64,000 bases of DNA from Rhizobium sp. G21 (GTDB lineage Bacteria > Pseudomonadota > Alphaproteobacteria > Rhizobiales > Rhizobiaceae), in NCBI RefSeq assembly GCF_014158035.1, contig NZ_JACFXW010000001.1:310001-374000 (forward strand). The letters are read 5' to 3'. Made by a program: the position numbers and the translations under genes. Positions 10,961 through 21,522 of this stretch are shown here, piece after piece; the stretch's first letter is position 1, and each line of letters begins with the position of its first letter. The notes beneath the pieces were generated by a model that did not search any database, had not been told where the DNA came from, and saw only the letters and a list, made by a program, of their open reading frames with translations.

Positions 10961-12471
10961 TGTCCGGTTGGCCCATTCTCTCCCTGGTCACCTTCCTGCC
11001 TCTGGTCGGCGTGGTGCTGTTGCTGCTGATGAGGGGCGACAGCGAGGCGGGGCGGCGCAACGTGCTGCTCATCTCGCTCGCCACCTCGGTCGTGACGTTC
11101 GTCGTCTCTCTGTTCATCTGGACGGGTTTCGACAATTCCAACCCCGGCTACCAGTTCGTCGAGAAGATGAACTGGTTGAACACCGGCATTTCCTACCATG
11201 TCGGCGTCGACGGCATCTCGATGCTGTTCGTGATCCTGTCGACCTTCCTCGTGCCTTTCTGCATCCTGGCCAGCTGGTATTCGGTGGAGAAGCGCATCAA
11301 GGAATACATGATCGCCTTCCTGCTGCTCGAAACGCTGATGATCGGCGTGTTCGTGGCGCTCGACATCGTGCTCTTCTACGTCTTCTTCGAAGGCGTGCTG
11401 ATCCCGATGTTCATCATCATCGGCGTCTGGGGCGGCAAGGATCGCGTCTATGCGTCCTACAAGTTCTTCCTCTACACGCTGCTCGGTTCGGTGCTGATGC
11501 TGCTCGCCATCATGGCGATGTATTGGGACGCCGGCACGACGGACATCACGGTTCTCGCAGGCCACAAGTTCCCGGCCAATATGCAGACCTGGTTGTGGCT
11601 TGCCTTCTTCGCGTCGTTCGCGGTGAAGATGCCGATGTGGCCGGTTCACACCTGGCTGCCCGACGCGCACGTTCAGGCGCCGACGGCGGGTTCGGTCATT
11701 CTGGCCGGCGTCATGCTGAAGCTCGGCGGTTACGGCTTCCTCCGTTTCTCGCTGCCGATGTTCCCGCTGGCGTCCGACTATTTCGCGCCCTTCGTTTTCG
11801 CGCTGTCGGTCATCGCCATCATCTACACCTCGCTGGTGGCGATGATGCAGGAAGATATCAAGAAGCTGATCGCCTATTCGTCGGTCGCCCACATGGGTTA
11901 CGTGACCATGGGCATCTTCGCGGCCAACACCCAGGGTGTGCAGGGCGCGATCTTCCAGATGCTCAGCCACGGCATCGTCTCCGGCGCGCTGTTCCTCTGC
12001 GTCGGCGTGGTCTATGACCGCATGCACACCCGCGACATCGACGCCTATGGCGGCCTGGTCAACAACATGCCGAAATATGCGGTGGCCTTCATGGTGTTCA
12101 CCATGGCCAATGTCGGTCTGCCCGGCACGTCCGGCTTCGTCGGCGAATTCCTGACCCTGCTCGGCGCCTTCCGCGCCAACACCTGGGTCGCGCTCTTCGC
12201 CACCACCGGCGTCATCCTGTCGGCAGCCTATGCCCTCTGGCTCTATCGTCGGGTCGTTTGGGGCGCGCTCGAGAAGGAAAGCCTCAAGAAGCTTCTCGAC
12301 CTGTCGCCGCGCGAACAGCTGATCCTCTATCCGATGATCGTGCTGACCATCTTCTTCGGCGTCTATCCCGCGCCGGTGTTCGACGCCACGGCCGCCTCGG
12401 TCGAGCTTCTCGTCAACAATTACTCTGCGGCTCTGGAGGCAGCGCACAGCGTTGCCGCCGCGGCCAACTGA
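10960..12471 (+). CDS. nuoM: NADH-quinone oxidoreductase subunit M
   Basis: NuoM (503 aa) is one of the three antiporter-like proton-pumping subunits, with about 14 transmembrane helices. Conserved stretches include the membrane glutamate in [14 protein letters not shown], the [17 protein letters not shown] helix, the lysine segment [22 protein letters not shown] and [18 protein letters not shown] 10960 overlaps the nuoL stop by one base, indicating translational coupling. The frame is intact with normal length. Confidence 0.97.
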   Translation: MSGWPILSLVTFLPLVGVVLLLLMRGDSEAGRRNVLLISLATSVVTFVVSLFIWTGFDNSNPGYQFVEKMNWLNTGISYHVGVDGISMLFVILSTFLVPFCILASWYSVEKRIKEYMIAFLLLETLMIGVFVALDIVLFYVFFEGVLIPMFIIIGVWGGKDRVYASYKFFLYTLLGSVLMLLAIMAMYWDAGTTDITVLAGHKFPANMQTWLWLAFFASFAVKMPMWPVHTWLPDAHVQAPTAGSVILAGVMLKLGGYGFLRFSLPMFPLASDYFAPFVFALSVIAIIYTSLVAMMQEDIKKLIAYSSVAHMGYVTMGIFAANTQGVQGAIFQMLSHGIVSGALFLCVGVVYDRMHTRDIDAYGGLVNNMPKYAVAFMVFTMANVGLPGTSGFVGEFLTLLGAFRANTWVALFATTGVILSAAYALWLYRRVVWGALEKESLKKLLDLSPREQLILYPMIVLTIFFGVYPAPVFDATAASVELLVNNYSAALEAAHSVAAAAN

Positions 12472-12489
12472 TCACAGGACCTTGCCCCA

Positions 12490-13932
12490 ATGACGGCTGA
12501 AACCCTTCTCGCAAGTCTGACCATCACGACGCCGGAGTTGATCCTGGCGATCGGCGCGCTGGTTCTCCTGATGATCGGCGTTTTCGCGGGCGAAAAGTCC
12601 GCGAAGACCGTGACTTACCTCAGCGTGCTGCTGCTGCTCGGCGCGGCCGCGACCGTGGTGCTGCATCCGGCTGAAGGCGGAGCCTTTGGCGGCGTCTTCG
12701 TCGCCGACGGCTTCACCCGCTTCATGAAGACCTTGGCGCTCGTCGCCTCCGCCGTGGCTCTGTTCATGTCGGCCGGCCAGGCGAAGCTCGAGAATATCGA
12801 CAAGTTCGAATTCCCGATCCTGGTGGTGCTGGCGACGCTCGGCATGACCATCATGATCTCGGCCAACGACCTGATCACCGTCTATATGGCGCTCGAGCTG
12901 CAGTCGCTGGCGCTTTATGTCGTCGCCGCCCTCAATCGTGATTCCGCCCGTTCGACGGAAGCCGGCCTGAAATATTTCGTTCTCGGCGCCCTGTCGTCGG
13001 GCATGATGCTCTACGGCATGTCGCTGGTCTACGGCTTCACCGGCCATACCGGGTTCACCGAGATCACCCAGGCGCTCACCGCCGAGACCCGGTCGATCGG
13101 CCTGGTGTTCGGCTTGGTCTTCGTGCTGGCCGGCGTCGCGTTCAAAATCTCGGCCGTTCCGTTCCATATGTGGACGCCCGACGTCTATGAAGGCGCGCCG
13201 ACACCGGTCACCGCCTTCTTCGCCGGCGCGCCGAAGGTGGCGGCCATGGCGGTGTTCATCCGCGTCGTGATGGACGCCTTCCAGCCGTTGATCGCCGATT
13301 GGCAGCAGATCATCGTCTTCATCTCCATCGCTTCGATGCTACTCGGCTCCTTCGCCGCGATCGGCCAGAGCAACATTAAGCGCCTGATGGCCTATTCGTC
13401 GATCGGTCACATGGGCTACGCGCTGGTGGGCCTCGCGGCCGGCTCTCAGGAAGGCGTCACCGGCATCGTCCTCTATATGGCCATCTACGTCGTCATGACG
13501 CTCGGCGCCTTTGCGATCATCATGGCGATGCGGTCAAAGGACGGCAAGGCGCTGGAAAACATCTCCGATCTCTCGGGCCTTTCGAGCACCAGCCCTTTCA
13601 TGGCGTTCGTCCTGACAGCGCTGATGTTCTCGCTGGCGGGCATTCCGCCGCTGGCCGGCTTCTTCGCTAAATATTTCGTGTTCCTGGCGGCGATCAAGGC
13701 GGGCCTCTACTGGCTGTCGGTGATCGGCGTTCTGGCTTCGGTGGTGGGCGCCTATTATTATCTCCGCATCGTCAAGGTGATGTGGTTCGATGCGCCGGCG
13801 GCTGAAATGGCCCGCGCGCCCGGCGCCCTCAAGTTGGTCTATGGCCTGTCGGGCCTGCTGGTGATCTGCTACATCGTCGTCGGCGGCCCGATCGGGGCCG
13901 CGGCGGAAGCGGCAGCGGCCGCGCTGTTTTGA
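12490..13932 (+). CDS. nuoN: NADH-quinone oxidoreductase subunit N
   Basis: NuoN (480 aa) is the third antiporter-like subunit and ends the complex I operon. Visible family features are the [20 protein letters not shown] segment with its glutamate, the [22 protein letters not shown] loop, and the [17 protein letters not shown] helix. The start lies 18 bp after the nuoM stop. Its stop TGA shares one base with the ATG of birA, so birA is co-transcribed with the nuo genes. Confidence 0.97.
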   Translation: MTAETLLASLTITTPELILAIGALVLLMIGVFAGEKSAKTVTYLSVLLLLGAAATVVLHPAEGGAFGGVFVADGFTRFMKTLALVASAVALFMSAGQAKLENIDKFEFPILVVLATLGMTIMISANDLITVYMALELQSLALYVVAALNRDSARSTEAGLKYFVLGALSSGMMLYGMSLVYGFTGHTGFTEITQALTAETRSIGLVFGLVFVLAGVAFKISAVPFHMWTPDVYEGAPTPVTAFFAGAPKVAAMAVFIRVVMDAFQPLIADWQQIIVFISIASMLLGSFAAIGQSNIKRLMAYSSIGHMGYALVGLAAGSQEGVTGIVLYMAIYVVMTLGAFAIIMAMRSKDGKALENISDLSGLSSTSPFMAFVLTALMFSLAGIPPLAGFFAKYFVFLAAIKAGLYWLSVIGVLASVVGAYYYLRIVKVMWFDAPAAEMARAPGALKLVYGLSGLLVICYIVVGGPIGAAAEAAAAALF

Positions 13933-14690
13933 TGGTGGCCAGCAACAAGTCCGCCATCGCCCGGTTTCGTCATGAAGCGCTGGGCGATGTCGGATCCACC
14001 AATACCTTATGTCTGGAGCGGGCGCGGGCAGGAGATCCGGGCCCGCTTTGGCTTACGGCGCGCCGTCAGCTGAGCGGCCGCGGCCGTCGCGGTCGCACTT
14101 GGATTTCCGAGCCGGGCAACCTCTATGCCTCTCTGCTGCTTACCGATCCTGCCGCGCCGAATGCGCTTGGCTCGCTGCCGATCGCGGTGGCGTTGGCCCT
14201 TCATCGCGCCGTCGCTTCGGTCGGTCCGTGGCTCGACGACAGGCTGCGGATCAAATGGCCGAACGATCTGCTGATCGATGGCGCAAAGATCTCCGGAATT
14301 CTCATCGAGGCCGAGCAGCTGGCGGATGGCCGCCGCGCCGTGGTGATCGGCTGTGGCGTCAATGTTACCCATAAACCCGAAAATCCCCTCTATCCGGCCA
14401 TGACGCTGGCCGAGGCCGGTGTGTCGACCTCCGCCGACGATCTCTTCGCGCATCTGTTCGAGGAGATGGCGCTCGTGCTGTCCGAATGGGACGCGGGACG
14501 GGGCGTGGCGAGCGTGGTGGAAGCCTGGAAAGAGCGGCTGGCGGGTCTGGGGGCGGCTATTACGGTGAACCTTCCTGACCGGTCGATTTCCGGCGTTTTT
14601 TCCGCTATAGATCTCGACGGATATTTGCATCTCAAGACGGCGGATGGCGCCGTTCTTCGTATCGCCTCGGGCGATGTTTTCTTTTCATGA
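13932..14690 (+). CDS. birA: biotin-[acetyl-CoA carboxylase] ligase
   Basis: This enzyme activates biotin with ATP and attaches it to the carboxyl carrier protein of acetyl-CoA carboxylase. At about 252 residues it is the short form without the DNA-binding repressor domain found in E. coli BirA. The biotinyl-AMP loop is seen as SGRGRRGRTWISEPGNLYAS and the catalytic segment as RIKWPNDLLIDGAKISGIL. The C-terminal beta domain ends near IASGDVFFS. The start ATG 13932 overlaps the nuoN stop; a TTG at 13929 is also in frame. Confidence 0.94.
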   Translation: MVASNKSAIARFRHEALGDVGSTNTLCLERARAGDPGPLWLTARRQLSGRGRRGRTWISEPGNLYASLLLTDPAAPNALGSLPIAVALALHRAVASVGPWLDDRLRIKWPNDLLIDGAKISGILIEAEQLADGRRAVVIGCGVNVTHKPENPLYPAMTLAEAGVSTSADDLFAHLFEEMALVLSEWDAGRGVASVVEAWKERLAGLGAAITVNLPDRSISGVFSAIDLDGYLHLKTADGAVLRIASGDVFFS

Positions 14691-14709
14691 TGAAAGACTG
14701 TGAGTGACG

Positions 14710-16377
14710 ATGGCCGACAAGGATGAACTTGTGTTCCTGCCGCTGGGCGGCGTGGGCGAAATCGGGATGAACCTGGCGCTTTACGGCTATGGACCGCGGC
14801 ACAAACGCCAATGGATCATGGTCGATTGCGGCGTGTCTTTCGCCGGTCCCGATCTGCCGGGCGCCGAACTGATCCTGCCCGATATCCGCTTCATCGAGGA
14901 AGAGAAGCAGAATCTGAAAGCGATCTTCATCACGCATGCCCATGAAGACCACTACGGCGCCGTTCGCGATCTCTGGCCGCGCCTCAAGGCGCCGCTCTAT
15001 GTGTCGCCCTTCACGGAAGGCCTGCTCGAAGCCAAGGGCGACTACGACAAAGCCGATCGCATCCCCGTGCAGATGCTGTTGCCGGGCCGGCAGATCACCG
15101 TCGGTCCGTTTACGGTCGAGCCGGTCAACGTGGCGCACTCCATTCCGGAAGCAATGTCGCTGATCATCCGCACGCCGCTCGGCAATGTCGTGCATACCGG
15201 CGACTGGAAGATCGACCCCGAGCCGTCGCTCGGCAAGCCCACCGACGACGCGCGTTTCCGCGAAATCGGCGAGGAGGGGGTCCTGGCGCTGATCTGCGAT
15301 TCGACCAACGCCCAGCGCGAAGGCGTGTCTCCCTCCGAACTCGACGTGTCGCGCGGCCTGGAAGAGATCATCACCAAGGCGGAAGGCCGGGTGGCGATCA
15401 CCACCTTCTCGTCGAATGTCGGTCGCATCAAGTCGATCGCCATGGCCGCCGAGAAGGCCGGGCGCGAGGTCTTGCTGCTGGGTTCCTCCATGCGGCGGGT
15501 AACGGACGTCGCCAAGCAACTGCACATGCTCGACGACATCAAGCCTTTCGTGGCCGAAGACGAATTCGGCTATCTGCCGCGCCAGAACGCCGTGGTGATC
15601 CTCACCGGCAGCCAGGGCGAGGCGAGGGCGGCTCTCGCCAAGATCGCCCGCGACGAGATGCGCAATATCGGCTTCACCAAGGGAGACACATTCGTCTTCT
15701 CCTCGCGCGCCATTCCCGGAAACGAGAAAGCCATTCTCGACATCAAGAATGCGCTCATCGATCAGGGTATGATCGTGCTCACCGACGCCGACGGCCTCGT
15801 ACATGTCTCAGGCCATCCACGTCGCAGCGAACTCAAGCAGATGTATGACTGGGTGAAGCCGCAGATCCTGGTGCCGGTGCATGGCGAGGCGGCGCATCTG
15901 CGCGCCCATGCCGATCTCGGTCGCCAATGCGGCATCCCGGAAGTCGCCGAAGTCCGCAATGGCGGCATCTTGAGGCTCGCTCCGGGACCGGCGGAAATTA
16001 TCGACGAAGCGCCGTTCGGCCGCATCTTCAAGGACGGCAATCTGATCGGCGATTTCGACGAGATGGGCATCGGCGATCGCCGCAAGCTCTCTTATGTCGG
16101 CCATGTCGCGGTCAATGTGCTGCTCGACGGTCGCTACGACTTCATCGACGATCCCGACGTCTCCGCTTTCGGCTTGCCGGCTTTCGACGAGGCGGGCGAC
16201 GAGATGGAAGACATTCTCTATGACGCCGTGCTCGGCGCCGTGGAGAGCATTCCGCGCGTCAAGCGCAAGGATCTCGACATGGTCAAGGAGGCGGTCCGTC
16301 GCTCGGTCCGGGCTGCGGCAAATCAGGTCTGGGGCAAAAAACCCATTGTGACCGTCTTCGTCACGCGGATACAATAA
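14710..16377 (+). CDS. rnj: ribonuclease J
   Basis: RNase J (555 aa) is a beta-CASP metallo-beta-lactamase nuclease with endo- and 5'-exonuclease activity in RNA maturation and decay. The N-terminus ELVFLPLGGVGEIGMN and the metal motif THAHEDHYGAV are diagnostic. Further family features are the VHTGDWKID segment, TFSSNVGRIKS of the beta-CASP domain and the VHVSGHPRRSEL and VPVHGEAAHL motifs. I chose ATG 14710 over GTG 14704 because family members begin right before KDELVFLPLGG. The gene follows birA by 19 bp, the usual order in Rhizobiales. Confidence 0.96.
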   Translation: MADKDELVFLPLGGVGEIGMNLALYGYGPRHKRQWIMVDCGVSFAGPDLPGAELILPDIRFIEEEKQNLKAIFITHAHEDHYGAVRDLWPRLKAPLYVSPFTEGLLEAKGDYDKADRIPVQMLLPGRQITVGPFTVEPVNVAHSIPEAMSLIIRTPLGNVVHTGDWKIDPEPSLGKPTDDARFREIGEEGVLALICDSTNAQREGVSPSELDVSRGLEEIITKAEGRVAITTFSSNVGRIKSIAMAAEKAGREVLLLGSSMRRVTDVAKQLHMLDDIKPFVAEDEFGYLPRQNAVVILTGSQGEARAALAKIARDEMRNIGFTKGDTFVFSSRAIPGNEKAILDIKNALIDQGMIVLTDADGLVHVSGHPRRSELKQMYDWVKPQILVPVHGEAAHLRAHADLGRQCGIPEVAEVRNGGILRLAPGPAEIIDEAPFGRIFKDGNLIGDFDEMGIGDRRKLSYVGHVAVNVLLDGRYDFIDDPDVSAFGLPAFDEAGDEMEDILYDAVLGAVESIPRVKRKDLDMVKEAVRRSVRAAANQVWGKKPIVTVFVTRIQ

Positions 16378-16465
16378 GGCTAAGGGGCGTCATTCGCCCC
16401 ATTCAATCGATCTGTGACCTCGGTCCGTCGCCTTCTCGGCGGCGGCCGCGTGCTGGGAGACGGCC

Positions 16466-16735
16466 ATGAACATCGTTTCAATTATCGCCGAATACTTTAT
16501 CTGCTGGTGGATCACGCTGTTCATCGTGCTGCCGATCGGACTGAGGACACAGGCCGATGAAAAGACCGTGATCAACGGCACGATCTCGAGCGCGCCGGCC
16601 AAGTTCCGTCCGTTCCGGGTATTCGTCGGCACCACGGCGCTGGCCGCGATCATCTATGCCTGCTGGTTCATCGCCACGCGGGTCTATGGACTGAACGCCC
16701 TGTCGATCCCTCGCATCGTTCCCGACTTCCATTGA
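16466..16735 (+). CDS. DUF1467 family membrane protein
   Basis: This small (89 aa) protein has two transmembrane segments (about residues 3-25 and 53-75) separated by a short loop with charged residues. The pattern WWITLFIVLPIGLRTQ followed by a second helix and a short tail ending DFH matches the DUF1467 family of alphaproteobacteria. It is usually found between RNase J and proS, as here. Its function is not known. ATG 16466 lies 88 bp after RNase J; the 16378-16465 spacer shows no other gene. Confidence 0.85.
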   Translation: MNIVSIIAEYFICWWITLFIVLPIGLRTQADEKTVINGTISSAPAKFRPFRVFVGTTALAAIIYACWFIATRVYGLNALSIPRIVPDFH

Positions 16736-16743
16736 GCAGCATG

Positions 16744-16767
16744 ACGCAACGTCGGTTGACGTTGCGT
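16744..16767 (+). terminator. hairpin just downstream of the DUF1467 gene
   Basis: A perfect 10-bp stem (16744-16753 with 16758-16767) with a GGTT loop lies 8 bases after the stop codon. No T-run follows, so it is a weak intrinsic terminator candidate for the nuo/birA/rnj transcript, or an mRNA 3' end stabiliser. Confidence 0.45.
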
Positions 16768-17073
16768 GACGGGACTCTGCCCGGCCTTGGCTCGTAAATG
16801 ATGCTTCGCCAGGACGCCTCACGCTTTCCGGTCGGATCCGCTGATTTTACGGCTGCTGCGCCATTCTGACACATCCCGAATATAAGCGTCGGGTTTCCTA
16901 TCTGGGACTTTTGCGCCGCGTGGCCCATTGGCGTCCAAGCCGCGCGATCGACGGCGCGAAGAAGGCCATTTCGCCGCAAAATTAGTCATATTTATTTCAA
17001 GGCTGTCTTCCGCCGTCGTCGAAACACCGAAAGCATGTCCGAAAACGAGAAGCAGCCGTAGCGCAGCAAAAAA

Positions 17074-17100
17074 AAAAACAAGGCTTAACGCCTTGTTTTT
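17074..17100. terminator. bidirectional intrinsic terminator
   Basis: An 11-bp perfect stem (17074-17084 with 17090-17100, loop TTAAC) is flanked by an A-run on the left and ends in T5. This gives a poly-T tail when read from either side. It is far from any supported gene, so a small non-coding transcript may end here. Confidence 0.7.
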
Positions 17101-17581
17101 AGGTAGTTTCGCGTGATCTTCAACCCAATTAAGGGGGCAGCGGGTTAACGCGCCTCAGATCCCATCCTCCCAAGACTTAACCGCGAAGTTTGGCAAGGAT
17201 TTGATCCCCTTGCCTCTTTTATGACCGGAAACTAGCCCAAAGATTAATCGTTGTCATCACCTTTTTTCAAAAATGCGACAAGCGTCGAAAAAAAATACGT
17301 TGACAGGAAAATAACGGCTTCCGTAGCGTGAGGGTCATAATCTTGTCGCAATGAGTCGAATTTTTGGCCGCGCAACCTGGCGCGCGCTGCATTGACGCAC
17401 CGGGCGCCAGGAGGCGGCCCTGTAGAGGCCGTGCGCTTTCCCCCTTTCGCAGACATGGCTTTCAGAGGGGAATTCTCCGGCTCCGGGTTTCTTTCTTGCT
17501 GCGAACTGGCTAAAGAAACAGCGGAAAATTGCTGTCTTTGCCGCGATTCCGATCAGGGTCGCCGAAATTCCGGATCACACC

Positions 17582-18912
17582 ATGCGCCTTAGCCGTTACT
17601 TCCTGCCCATCCTCAAGGAAAATCCCAAGGAAGCGGAAATCGTTTCCCACCGCCTGATGCTGCGGGCCGGCATGATCCGTCAGCAGAGCCAGGGCATCTA
17701 CAGCTGGCTGCCGCTGGGCAAGCGGGTGCTGGACAAGGTCAACAGGATCATCCGCGAAGAGCAGAACCGCGCGCCGGCGCCATCGAGCTATTGATGCCGA
17801 CCCTTCAGTCGGCCGAGCTCTGGCAGGAGAGCGGCCGCTACGACGCCTATGGCAAGGAGATGCTGCGCATCAAGGACCGTCAGGACCGCCAGATGCTCTA
17901 TGGTCCGACCAACGAGGAAATGATCACCGAGATCTTCCGCTCTTATGTGAAGTCCTACAAGGACCTGCCGCTCAATCTCTATCACATCCAGCTGAAGTTC
18001 CGTGACGAAGTGCGTCCGCGCTTCGGCACCATGCGCTCGCGCGAATTCCTGATGAAGGACGCCTATTCCTTCGATCTGGACCGCGACGGCGCCATTCATT
18101 CCTACAACAAGATGTTCGCCGCCTATCTTCGGACCTTTGATCGTCTCGGCCTGCGCGCAATCCCCATGCGCGCCGACACCGGCCCGATCGGCGGCAATCA
18201 CAGCCATGAATTCATCATCCTCGCCGACACGGGCGAATCCGAGGTGTATTGCCACAAGGATTTCGTCGATTTCGACATTCCGGCCGAGGACACCGATTTC
18301 GACAGCGTCGACGGTCTCAAGGCGATTTTCGACAAGTGGACCTCGCGCTACGCGGCGACCTCGGAAATGCATGACGAAGCCGCCTTCGACGCCATTCCGG
18401 AAGGCGAGCGCCTGTCGGCCCGCGGCATCGAAGTGGGCCATATCTTCTATTTCGGCACCAAGTATTCCGATAGCATGAACGCCACCGTCCAGGGTCCGGA
18501 CGGCAAGCAGCACAATGTCCATATGGGCTCCTACGGCATCGGCCCGACGCGCCTTGTTCCGGCCATCATCGAAGCCTCCCATGACGAGGCGGGAATCATC
18601 TGGCCGAAGTCGGTGGCGCCCTTCGACGTGGCGGTGATCAACATGAAGGCGGGCGATGCGGCCTGCGACACCGCTTCCGAAGGCATCTACGCTGCTCTGA
18701 CCAGGGCCGGCTTCGATGTGATCTACGACGACACCGACGACCGGGCCGGCGCGAAATTCGCGACCGCCGACCTCATCGGCGTGCCGACGCAGATCATCGC
18801 CGGTCCGCGCGGCGTCGCCGCCGGCGAAGTCGAGATCAAGGATCGCAAGACCGGCGCGCGGGAAACCATGACCATCGAGGCAGCGATCAACAAGCTGACT
18901 TCGGGCAACTGA
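17582..18912 (+). CDS. proS: prolyl-tRNA synthetase (frameshifted near the N-terminus)
   Basis: ProS charges tRNA-Pro with proline. The restored product is about 443 residues, matching the short alphaproteobacterial type that lacks the large editing insertion. The class II motifs are visible: [20 protein letters not shown] (motif 1 region), [25 protein letters not shown] (motif 2), and [17 protein letters not shown] (motif 3). The frame from ATG 17582 breaks near 17770-17785 in a CG-repeat and resumes at the expected [13 protein letters not shown] segment. One missing base or two extra bases explains it. As proS is essential, sequence error is the natural reading. Confidence 0.93.
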
Positions 18913-18923
18913 ACGGGGACGAC

Positions 18924-20225
18924 ATGACCGACAGAACGGGCGCTCAGGATGGCGCGAGCTCGCGAGCGTCTTCGCGGCCTTTCTCAGCCTATGAGCGCCT
19001 GGTGGCGTGGCGCTATCTGCGCCCGCGCCGCAAGGAGGCGTTCATCTCGGTGATCGCCGGCTTCTCCTTCGTCGGCATCATGCTCGGCGTGGCGGCGCTC
19101 ATCATCGTCATGGCGGTGATGAACGGCTTCCGCACCGAGCTGATCACCCGCATCCTCGGCATCAACGGTCATATGGTGATCGAGGCGGCCGACGGGCCGC
19201 TCGACAATTACGCCGAGATCACCGCCAATGTGTCCAAGCTCCCCGGCGTCAAATTCGCCATTCCGTTCATCGACGGTCAGACGCTCGCGTCGGGCAAGGG
19301 CGGAGCGGGCACCGGAACCATCGTGCGCGGCGTGCGCGCCGACGATCTGACCAAATTGAAGATGGTTTCGGACAACATCAAGGCCGGAGACCTCGTCGGC
19401 TTCGCGGCGGGGCAGGGCGTTGCGATCGGCAGTCGGCTGGCGACGCAGCTGGGATTGCAGGTGGGCGACCAGATCACGCTGATTTCGCCCGAAGGCGATG
19501 TGACGCCGCTCGGCGTCAGCCCGCGCGTCAAAAGCTATCGGGTCGACGCGGTCTTCGAGATCGGCATGTCGGAATATGACGGTTCCATCGTCTTCATGCC
19601 GTTCGACGAAGCGCAGCTCTATTTCAACGCCGACGGCATCGCCAAATCCATCGAGGTCTTCGTCGATCACCCGGACAAGATCGACGATCTGATTCCGAAG
19701 GTCGAGGACGCCGCCGGCCGGCAGATTTTCCTGACCGACTGGCGCGACCGCAACCGCACCTTCTTTTCGGCGCTGAATGTCGAACGCAACGTGATGTTCA
19801 TGATCTTGACGCTGATCGTGCTGGTCGCGGCGCTCAACATCATCTCTGGCCTGATCATGCTGGTGAAGGACAAGGGCAGCGACATCGCCATCCTGCGCAC
19901 CATGGGCGCGACATCGGGCGCGGTGATGCGGATCTTCTTCATGACCGGTGCTGCGATCGGCGTGACCGGCACATTCGCCGGCTTCGTGCTCGGCAGTCTC
20001 GTCTGTTTCAACATCGAGCGGATCAAGGAGTTCTTCTCCTGGATCGCCGGCACCGACGTCTTCAATCCCGAGCTTTATTTCCTCAGCCAGTTGCCGGCGG
20101 AAATGAATGTCAGTGAGACGATCTCGGTCATGATCATGGCGCTGACCCTGTCGTTCCTCGCCACCATCTTCCCGGCCTGGAGGGCGTCGAAGATCGATCC
20201 CGTTCAGGCGTTGCGCTACGAATAA
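18924..20225 (+). CDS. lolC: lipoprotein-releasing ABC transporter permease (LolC/LolE family)
   Basis: This 433-residue inner-membrane permease works with LolD to extract outer-membrane lipoproteins from the inner membrane. The N-terminal helix follows [29 protein letters not shown] long periplasmic domain spans roughly residues 60-280. Three C-terminal helices follow, with [17 protein letters not shown] and the closing [18 protein letters not shown] typical of MacB/LolC-type permeases. Many alphaproteobacteria have a single such permease, so the choice between LolC and LolE has little meaning. lolD follows 8 bp downstream. Confidence 0.93.
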   Translation: MTDRTGAQDGASSRASSRPFSAYERLVAWRYLRPRRKEAFISVIAGFSFVGIMLGVAALIIVMAVMNGFRTELITRILGINGHMVIEAADGPLDNYAEITANVSKLPGVKFAIPFIDGQTLASGKGGAGTGTIVRGVRADDLTKLKMVSDNIKAGDLVGFAAGQGVAIGSRLATQLGLQVGDQITLISPEGDVTPLGVSPRVKSYRVDAVFEIGMSEYDGSIVFMPFDEAQLYFNADGIAKSIEVFVDHPDKIDDLIPKVEDAAGRQIFLTDWRDRNRTFFSALNVERNVMFMILTLIVLVAALNIISGLIMLVKDKGSDIAILRTMGATSGAVMRIFFMTGAAIGVTGTFAGFVLGSLVCFNIERIKEFFSWIAGTDVFNPELYFLSQLPAEMNVSETISVMIMALTLSFLATIFPAWRASKIDPVQALRYE

Positions 20226-20233
20226 GGCCAGAT

Positions 20234-20911
20234 ATGACCGAAATACTCAAGCTCGCCGCCGTTTCGCGCCATTACGGGGAAGAAGAGACGCGGCTCGACA
20301 TTCTGAGAGACGCCGATTTCGTGATGCGTCCCGGCGAAATGATCGGTCTGGTCGCCCCGTCGGGCACCGGAAAGTCGACGCTGCTGCATCTCGCAGGCCT
20401 GCTGGAGCGACCCGACGGCGGCGAGGTCATCGTCAACGGCCGGTCCTGCGGCAATCTTTCCGACGCCGAGCGCACCGATATCAGGCGCTCCGACATCGGC
20501 TTCGTCTATCAGTTTCACCATCTGCTGCCGGAGTTTTCCGCGCTCGAAAATGTGATGATGCCGCAGATGATCGGCGGCCTCGCGCCCAGAGAGGCGGCCG
20601 AAAGGGCAGGGCAATTGCTCGACTATATGCGCATCGGCCATCGCGCGACCCACCGTCCGGCTGAACTCTCCGGCGGCGAACAGCAGCGCGTCGCCATCGC
20701 GCGCGCGGTGGCCAATGCGCCGCTGGTGCTGCTCGCCGACGAGCCGACGGGCAATCTCGACCCGCACACCGCATCCTATGTCTTCGACGCGCTGGAGGCC
20801 CTCGTCCGGCAATCCGGCCTGTCGGCGCTGATCGCCACGCATAACCACGAACTGGCGTCGCGCATGGATCGTCGCGTCACAATCGACGGCGGCAGGATCG
20901 TCGAGCTCTGA
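20234..20911 (+). CDS. lolD: lipoprotein-releasing ABC transporter ATP-binding protein
   Basis: LolD (225 aa) is the ATPase that powers lipoprotein release. Walker A is [14 protein letters not shown], the Q-loop lies in [22 protein letters not shown], the signature is [14 protein letters not shown] and Walker B is [13 protein letters not shown], with the H-loop in ATHNHELA. It forms an operon with the permease upstream. Its stop is adjacent to the stop of a convergent gene on the other strand. Confidence 0.95.
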   Translation: MTEILKLAAVSRHYGEEETRLDILRDADFVMRPGEMIGLVAPSGTGKSTLLHLAGLLERPDGGEVIVNGRSCGNLSDAERTDIRRSDIGFVYQFHHLLPEFSALENVMMPQMIGGLAPREAAERAGQLLDYMRIGHRATHRPAELSGGEQQRVAIARAVANAPLVLLADEPTGNLDPHTASYVFDALEALVRQSGLSALIATHNHELASRMDRRVTIDGGRIVEL

Positions 20912-21484
20912 TCACTTCAAGGTGAAACGCTGCTCGACATCGGTCTTGTTGCCGGAGGCGAGGTCGGTGAAGGTGTATTTCAGCACATAGGCACCGGCCG
21001 GCGCCTGGGATACGTCCAGCGTCAGCGGAGTGAAAATCTCGAACAAGGGCTCGACCGAGGTGATCGAGAAATTGCCGAACGATTTCTGCTCGGCGAGCAG
21101 TTCGCCCTCCGGGCTGCGCAATTCGAAATCGACCGTAAATCGAGCCTGCACCCTGCCGTCATCGGAGTTCTTCCATGCCAGCCCGATCGGCTCGACATAG
21201 GAGATCAGGGTGGCCCCGACGGAAAACTCATTCGTCTTGACGCGCTTGTAGGCCCCGAACATCAGCGGCTTCTCGTTGACGAAAAACGCCTTGCGGATAT
21301 CGAACGGGATCTTCGCCTGGGCCGCAGCCATGGCGGAGCGCATCTTCTCGAAGGCGGGGCGGCCGCCCTCGGGTTTGGCGAGTTCATCCTCGGCCTGTTT
21401 GGCGAGGTCCGCCATCTGACCAGCCGCGACGATCGAAGGCGCTGCGAGCGCGAGGAGCGATGCCAGGAGAACAGGTATCCGCAT
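20912..21484 (-). CDS. secreted hypothetical protein
   Basis: This 190-residue protein starts with a Sec signal peptide (MRIPVLLASLLALAAPSIVAA, cleavage near residue 21). The mature part begins with a charged helical segment and then appears beta-rich, with a closing stretch (LTLDVSQAPAGAYVLKYTFTDLASGNKTDVEQRFTL) like an immunoglobulin-type or wrapper domain. I cannot assign a named family with certainty. It is convergent with lolD with no spacer, and is probably exported to the periplasm. Confidence 0.7.
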   Translation of the reverse strand: MRIPVLLASLLALAAPSIVAAGQMADLAKQAEDELAKPEGGRPAFEKMRSAMAAAQAKIPFDIRKAFFVNEKPLMFGAYKRVKTNEFSVGATLISYVEPIGLAWKNSDDGRVQARFTVDFELRSPEGELLAEQKSFGNFSITSVEPLFEIFTPLTLDVSQAPAGAYVLKYTFTDLASGNKTDVEQRFTLK

Positions 21485-21522
21485 ACGGCGTCCTTTCGGA
21501 TGAAGGTGCTTCAGCGCTCAGT

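Larger units (their letters stand above)
16736..17581. other. long intergenic region without a supported gene
   Basis: About 850 bp separate the DUF1467 gene from proS. Short open frames occur on both strands, but none has a good ribosome site or recognisable protein features. The region holds the hairpin at 16744-16767 and a strong symmetrical terminator at 17074-17100. It is more AT-rich between 17000 and 17350 than the genes around it. The last 150 bp before ATG 17582 presumably carry the proS promoter, which I could not pin to a convincing -35/-10 pair. I saw no tRNA or known small RNA. Confidence 0.6.
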
